A stretch of DNA of 64,000 nucleotides, from positions 36,952,001-37,016,000 of the forward strand of contig CM075101.1 in assembly GCA_037576195.1 (NCBI GenBank). The letters run 5' to 3'. A program made the position numbers and the translations under genes. The DNA comes from Phytoseiulus persimilis (lineage: Eukaryota > Arthropoda > Arachnida > Mesostigmata > Phytoseiidae). Shown here piece by piece: positions 60,296 to 64,000 of this stretch. How positions within the stretch are numbered: the stretch's first letter is position 1; every line of letters begins with the position of its first letter. The notes under the pieces are model-generated. The model searched no databases and was not told the origin of the DNA. It was given only the letters and a program-made list of their open reading frames with translations.

Positions 60296-61279
60296 GAGTG
60301 CACGGTTAGCTTTCTCCGTTGCTCAGGCGAAGCACGACAAGAAAAGGCGGGCCAGAGAGCAGGCGAACTAAGAGACGGGACGCGGCGGCATGAAGATGAG
60401 GAGGACGCGTCTGGGGTGTGGGAAGTTGTCATTCTCCTCTGCCGCCTAGATACAGCAGGAGCACGACGGCAGTGCTCCTTCCTGATTCGACCCGACTGTG
60501 CTCCACTTGATTCCGATCTTGTATTGTCGAAAAACGAGCTTACTGTCACGAAAAAATCTCAGACACGGAACTCGATGATCGCGCCCGGCAGTCCCCTTGG
60601 ATGAGGCAGCAGCAGTCAAAATACCGACCAAGCAAGCGATCCAGAACACAGCAACGAATCACGGTCCTGCTCACGGGTCGGCCGTCGTTATCGTGGGCAC
60701 GGAAGCTAAAAAATGAAACGAGTGTTATCAGCACCTAAATCACAGCCGATGATAGCTTCGCGATAGAGGCGCTGAGCATTCGACGAATGGAGAGGGCACT
60801 ATACTCGTACACTGAGAAACTCTGCCGATGGTGATACCAGCAGGGGATTGCGAGCTTCGGCGGTTTCGAACTCGGAGTCACGTTTTTCTGTGAAAATTTA
60901 TTCTCGCTATGTGCGTCTCGATAAAGACGCTGAACGGACCTTTGCCTTGCTCAGAGTCCTCCCATAAACAAGAACACAGGATCGCATTTGAGCCCTCTTC
61001 CTAGAAACTGGAGGTGACGAAGCAATTATCAACAGAAGCTCAGTGGCCATGAGGTCAGAAGTCTGCATTGACGACGTGAAACGACGATCCGCTCTCAGGG
61101 AAAGTTGGAAGATACGATGAGTTCGGATTAGGACGACCTGGAATGAGACCATCGCGAGACAGGTGGCCCGGCTGGTTACGCGCTGGAATCCCTGAAAATC
61201 GAGTGTTGGATTCATTTCTATCTTCCTTGTGCGCATATGGCTCCTCCCATGCCAAGGGTGTCACACCACAAGTCAAGTC

Positions 61280-61579
61280 ATGCCGAGTTTTATGGTGCTC
61301 CATGTCACAAATTTTACCCCGCTATTGCGACGAGAGAACAAAGCTCAAGTCTTCACGGAGGCATCCGAGACCGTGCAATACGTTGTAAATTCCGAACAAG
61401 AGCATGGTCTCCACGCTATCGAGATACGGTTGAAGTTTCAGGTCGAAGCGTTCCGAGTCGAGTCCTTCCTTTTGAAAAGCTGCATCAAGGAGCAGGCCGT
61501 CCACCAGTATCTGGCATTGTTGATGCTGCTGAGGGAGTCGCATATGTCAGTCACGAGATCGCCTTCTCTTTTATCGTGA
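61280..61579 (+). CDS. Candidate exon, unknown function
   Basis: This is an ATG-to-stop frame of 99 codons. It is rich in Glu, Val and Leu with little Ser/Arg excess. Two amphipathic stretches (TEASETVQYVVNSEQEHG, then QYLALLMLLRESH) would suit helices. A second plus frame (61237-61677) and a minus frame (61322-61543) overlap it, so the assignment is uncertain. No family is recognised. Confidence 0.2.
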   Translation: MPSFMVLHVTNFTPLLRRENKAQVFTEASETVQYVVNSEQEHGLHAIEIRLKFQVEAFRVESFLLKSCIKEQAVHQYLALLMLLRESHMSVTRSPSLLS

Positions 61580-62114
61580 CACGGGAGACCTGCGGCTCGT
61601 GCTCTGGTACATTCACTCCAATTCGTTGCCCTTCTCCTCAGAATTCCGTTCTCGGAAGGGAGAGTTCAGGTTTTTGATGCTCGAGTCCCCCGTGAAACGC
61701 GTCGCCAACAACCCAAGTTCATCTCGGAGTGCCGCACCATTTCACCCGAATCCGGGAGTCGTTGCCGCCACGCGAGCCAGTTCGGACCTTCGCTTGAGCC
61801 CCCGAAAGGGCTGCAGATGTCTGGATGCAACGAATCGTCGGCTCCTTCCGAAGAGATCTCAGAGCATGGCTGCCACGGCGATTCTCGATGCACTGCCGTG
61901 ATGCGCGCGGGCAGTCTTCGTGCTCGAACCAGGGAAGGAATCGCGAGGATGGCGGAGCAGCGTCTGAGAAAAACAAGGTCAAGTTGTCATTCTTCCGTTG
62001 AAATTCTTAGCGGAGTTTAGTTGAGCTTCGGTAGTGACACACACACACATGCGCTCCGGTGACTGGAAACGAGAGCCCGAGCTGCGACAGATTTTCCTGA
62101 CTCGAATTTTCATA
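61580..62114. other. Unassigned, with CA microsatellite
   Basis: Nothing recognisable except (AC)n at 62037-62049. This lies downstream (minus sense) of the LINE fragment. The LINE's C-terminal reverse-transcriptase sequence does not continue here. Confidence 0.35.
62037..62049 (+). repeat. (AC)n microsatellite
   Basis: Six and a half AC units. Confidence 0.85.
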
Positions 62115-62345
62115 TCTTCAGATTCTCCTCGTGTGGTCGGATCATCCGCCCTGGATATGTGGGTCGAAATTTCTGTGGAGCGGGAGAAAACGCGCTTGGC
62201 TCGATAAAGGAAGCCCAGCTTTCGAGAAGCTGACTTAGCCATGGTTGTGATGTGATTGTGCCATTCGAAATTCGGAGAAAGGGACCCAATACTGAAACGG
62301 CTGTCGAAGGGGGCAACGCGTTGTTGTCGGGAGATATGTTTGTCG
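62115..62345 (-). mobile_element. LINE reverse-transcriptase fragment (Jockey/CR1-like)
   Basis: On the minus strand a short segment matches the region just after the reverse-transcriptase catalytic core of Jockey-type non-LTR elements. Its order is SVLG, then SPNFEWHNHITTMAKS, then ASRKLGFLYRAKRVFS, then a part equivalent to LYKAQVRPHMEY seen as RMIRPHEE. In intact elements this reads ..LGV.I..NL.W..HI..IAK.ASRKLG.L.RA...F. The parts lie in different frames: one shift just after SVLG (about 62280) and one near FSPA (about 62175). So the copy is broken. Only about 230 bp remain, with no endonuclease, catalytic YADD box or 3' tail. It is an old 5'- and 3'-truncated copy. The family resemblance is from memory, but the motif run is distinctive. 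Confidence 0.75.
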
Positions 62346-63229
62346 GTTCCAGCGCTTGATGCGTGAATCGGATCGGGAAGACTAGTTCTCAAGTGATTCC
62401 CAGGGAGCACGAAGCGATCCCATCAGAGTCGGAGTGACCATCGGTGCTGCGAGAAACTGCTTTCGGGAACGACAGCGAGGGGAGTCGTTAGTAAAGAGGC
62501 GGCAAGTTCTCCAAAAATCCACGGGAAATACTAAAAATTACGAGTCTGACTCGAGTTACATTTTAAAATGGGATAAACAGTACATATTTGTGATAGGTAC
62601 TCGATTTCAGCAATGGAAACTGTGAAGCAGCACTAGTAGACAGAATAGATTGGAGGGAGGGAGACAACTTCCTCCGTGGGTGCGTGGCTTCCTCCAAAGC
62701 AAACTTGAGTTGGCGACTTGCATTTTGTGCATAGTAAGTACTTTCGTTTTCTGTGTCTCTTTTCGCTGAGTCCACCCACAGCTCTCCTCACTACATCCAG
62801 AATACTTCTACTGCCCCGTTCTCCTCGTTTCGCCCTCTTCTTTTCCTCCTTCTCATCTCAACGCCTAAGCAGATTAAGACCACCAGCCGGTCGCCTCTTC
62901 TAGCCCCGCTCAGTCCCAGAGTTTTGAGTTGAGTTTGAAGTGGAATCAGCCCAAAAGCTCTGACCATGAGAGGCTGCCACCATACGCCGCTTCTCTATGA
63001 GTAGCAACTCGCTGCTCAGGGCATTTCGCTGAGACATATCAAGAGGGACTTGAATAATGTACAAACAGGCGAGCCGACCACTCTGATGGCTAGTGCAGTA
63101 CGTTGTGCCACTTCATCTGGAATTCCTCAACAGTCAACGAAAGCAAGCTCTCCACGGAATGAGCCATCGTCGCAATTTGATTGCGTTCTCTGTCGATAGC
63201 ATTGCGAGATGGCTTCGAGGAGGAGCCGA
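62346..63229. other. Unassigned, with pyrimidine-rich tract
   Basis: The part 62750-62900 is C/T-rich on the plus strand. A donor-like ATA|GTAAGTAC lies near 62733. No gene is recognised. Confidence 0.35.
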
Positions 63230-63650
63230 AGTCGGGGTGGTAGTACAATGAAATTGTTTGGAGTAGGAAATAAAATGGAACATGATGAGATGACGAGGAA
63301 GAGAAATGAACAAATCGGAACGACAGAAGATATGATCAAGCGAAGAATTCGATGAAATCAAGAAAAATAAGACATGATTAGAAGGAATGGATGGGGAGGA
63401 AAACAATATATTGAATGGAATCAGATAACTTAGGTTGTCAAAAATAATGCTATGAAATGGGGTGATATGAAATCAGCAGAATATATGGTAAATAGGAAAA
63501 CTTTTGATTTACTGCATTGAAATGCATTGAGAGATTTGGAAATAGAAAGAAAGATGAAATTGAGTGAATTTAAATGGAATGAGCGCTTCAAAAATCGTAA
63601 GGAATACATGTGATAGAATGGAATGAAATAAAACGAAAATGAGCCTGGTG
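63230..63650 (+). repeat. A/G-rich, C-poor strand-asymmetric block
   Basis: For about 420 bp the plus strand is dominated by A and G with very little C, unlike the rest of the window. Words such as GGAAT, GAAATGG, AATGAAAT and GAATGG recur irregularly. A decayed satellite or minisatellite of a GAAATGGAAT-like unit fits best. An insertion of foreign composition is the alternative. The long minus-strand open frames here result from the skew and are not taken as genes. Confidence 0.6.
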
Positions 63651-63831
63651 ATGCCAGAAGATTGAAGCAGTCGAACGTCAGCATGCGATGCGGATAGCAT
63701 GATGGGCGAAGTCGCAATGATGATCCCAATGAGGTTTCAGCCTTGCTGAGTAGATCTAAAAACGAGGATTAAGCGCCTCGGCACGGGTCATATTTTTGAG
63801 CCATCTCAGGCTATACGCGTGGCAGTACTTA

Positions 63832-64000
63832 CAGTGGCGTAGCCAGGGGAGGGGGGACAAGGATGCCATCGCCCTTCCGAAACTCTTCGATAATATTGGG
63901 AAGGGTGAATATAATACCACTTCGATGAACGAAATCGTTCCGCGAAGATTCTGCGTTATCAGGAAAATCTCCGCAGGTTTAGAAACCATGTTTATTGCGT
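63832..64000 (+). mobile_element. hAT-like transposon terminus, truncated by window edge
   Basis: CAGTGGCGTAGCCAGGG at 63832 has the form of the terminal inverted repeat end common to many animal hAT elements (CAGTG start). It is followed by a G-run (GGAGGGGGG). No matching inverted end (GCTACGCCACTG) occurs before 64000, so the partner is outside the window or lost. The family call rests on the terminal word alone. A shared repeat end of another superfamily is possible. Confidence 0.4.

Larger units (their letters stand above)
53693..61279. other. Long unassigned stretch
   Basis: About 7.6 kb with simple repeats and two hairpins but no supportable gene. Anonymous open frames include 55664-56323 (219 codons, -), 56872-57519 (215 codons, -) and 58074-58676 (200 codons, -). 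Inside the second, an ATG near 57289 is followed 14 codons later by a weak GTAGGTATA donor. Short GGTC/GACT words near 56830 and 57055 resemble those near 27860. The part 59980-60500 is GC-rich. Confidence 0.35.

Noticed and set aside
63127-63729. Minus-strand open frames in the A/G-rich block as genes
   Set aside because: They are Phe/Ser/Leu-rich readings of a purine-skewed strand, and no domain or codon texture supports them.

Overview
This window looks like nuclear, non-coding-rich eukaryotic DNA, most likely from an arthropod. Base composition is near 50% GC. CpG is not depleted, and TCG/CGA words (TCGA, TTCGG, CCGAA) are conspicuously common. There are no bacterial-style gene arrays, no operons and no rRNA. 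Strong GT-AG donor consensus sites and Inr-like promoter elements occur, and transposable-element relics of animal type are present (a tRNA-derived SINE, a Jockey/CR1-like LINE reverse transcriptase piece, an hAT-like terminus). A compact-genome mite of the phytoseiid kind would fit the composition, but that is only an inference.

I could not recognise any protein-coding gene by family. Open frames of 60-330 codons lie on both strands, often overlapping, as expected where TA-containing stop codons are scarce. A few stand out by codon texture (an excess of codons starting with G), by an in-frame internal repeat, or by ending at a good splice donor. They are listed as low-confidence candidate exons without function: 15513-15830 (+), 28446-28754 (+), 47106-47354 (+), 51039-51287 (+), 37277-37483 (-) and a few others. 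The window may lie in long introns or intergenic regulatory DNA between genes.

Layout. 1-2.5 kb: unassigned. 2.5-3.4 kb: a diverged inverted pair of about 118 bp with a 15-bp tandem (MKPKS) core. 3.4-14.5 kb: essentially empty, with one hydrophobic open frame near 4.5 kb and a GA tract at 12.4 kb. 14.5-21.4 kb: scattered candidate exons. 21.4-31.2 kb: GC-rich stretches with promoter-like elements (22.66 kb, 30.11 kb), GTG and homeodomain-like clusters (27-28 kb), a near-perfect minus-strand splice donor (26.89 kb) and the best codon-textured open frame (28.4 kb). 34.8-39.5 kb: GC-rich DNA with a GAC microsatellite, a minus-strand candidate first coding exon and the longest open frame (330 codons). 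39.5-53 kb: unassigned, with two or three candidate exons. 53.4-53.7 kb: a complete, recently inserted SINE with perfect 14-bp target-site duplications, the best-supported feature here. 54-61 kb: unassigned apart from simple repeats and two small hairpins. 62.1-62.35 kb: a broken LINE fragment. 63.2-63.65 kb: a C-poor, A/G-rich strand-asymmetric block. 63.83 kb to the end: an hAT-like terminus truncated by the window edge.
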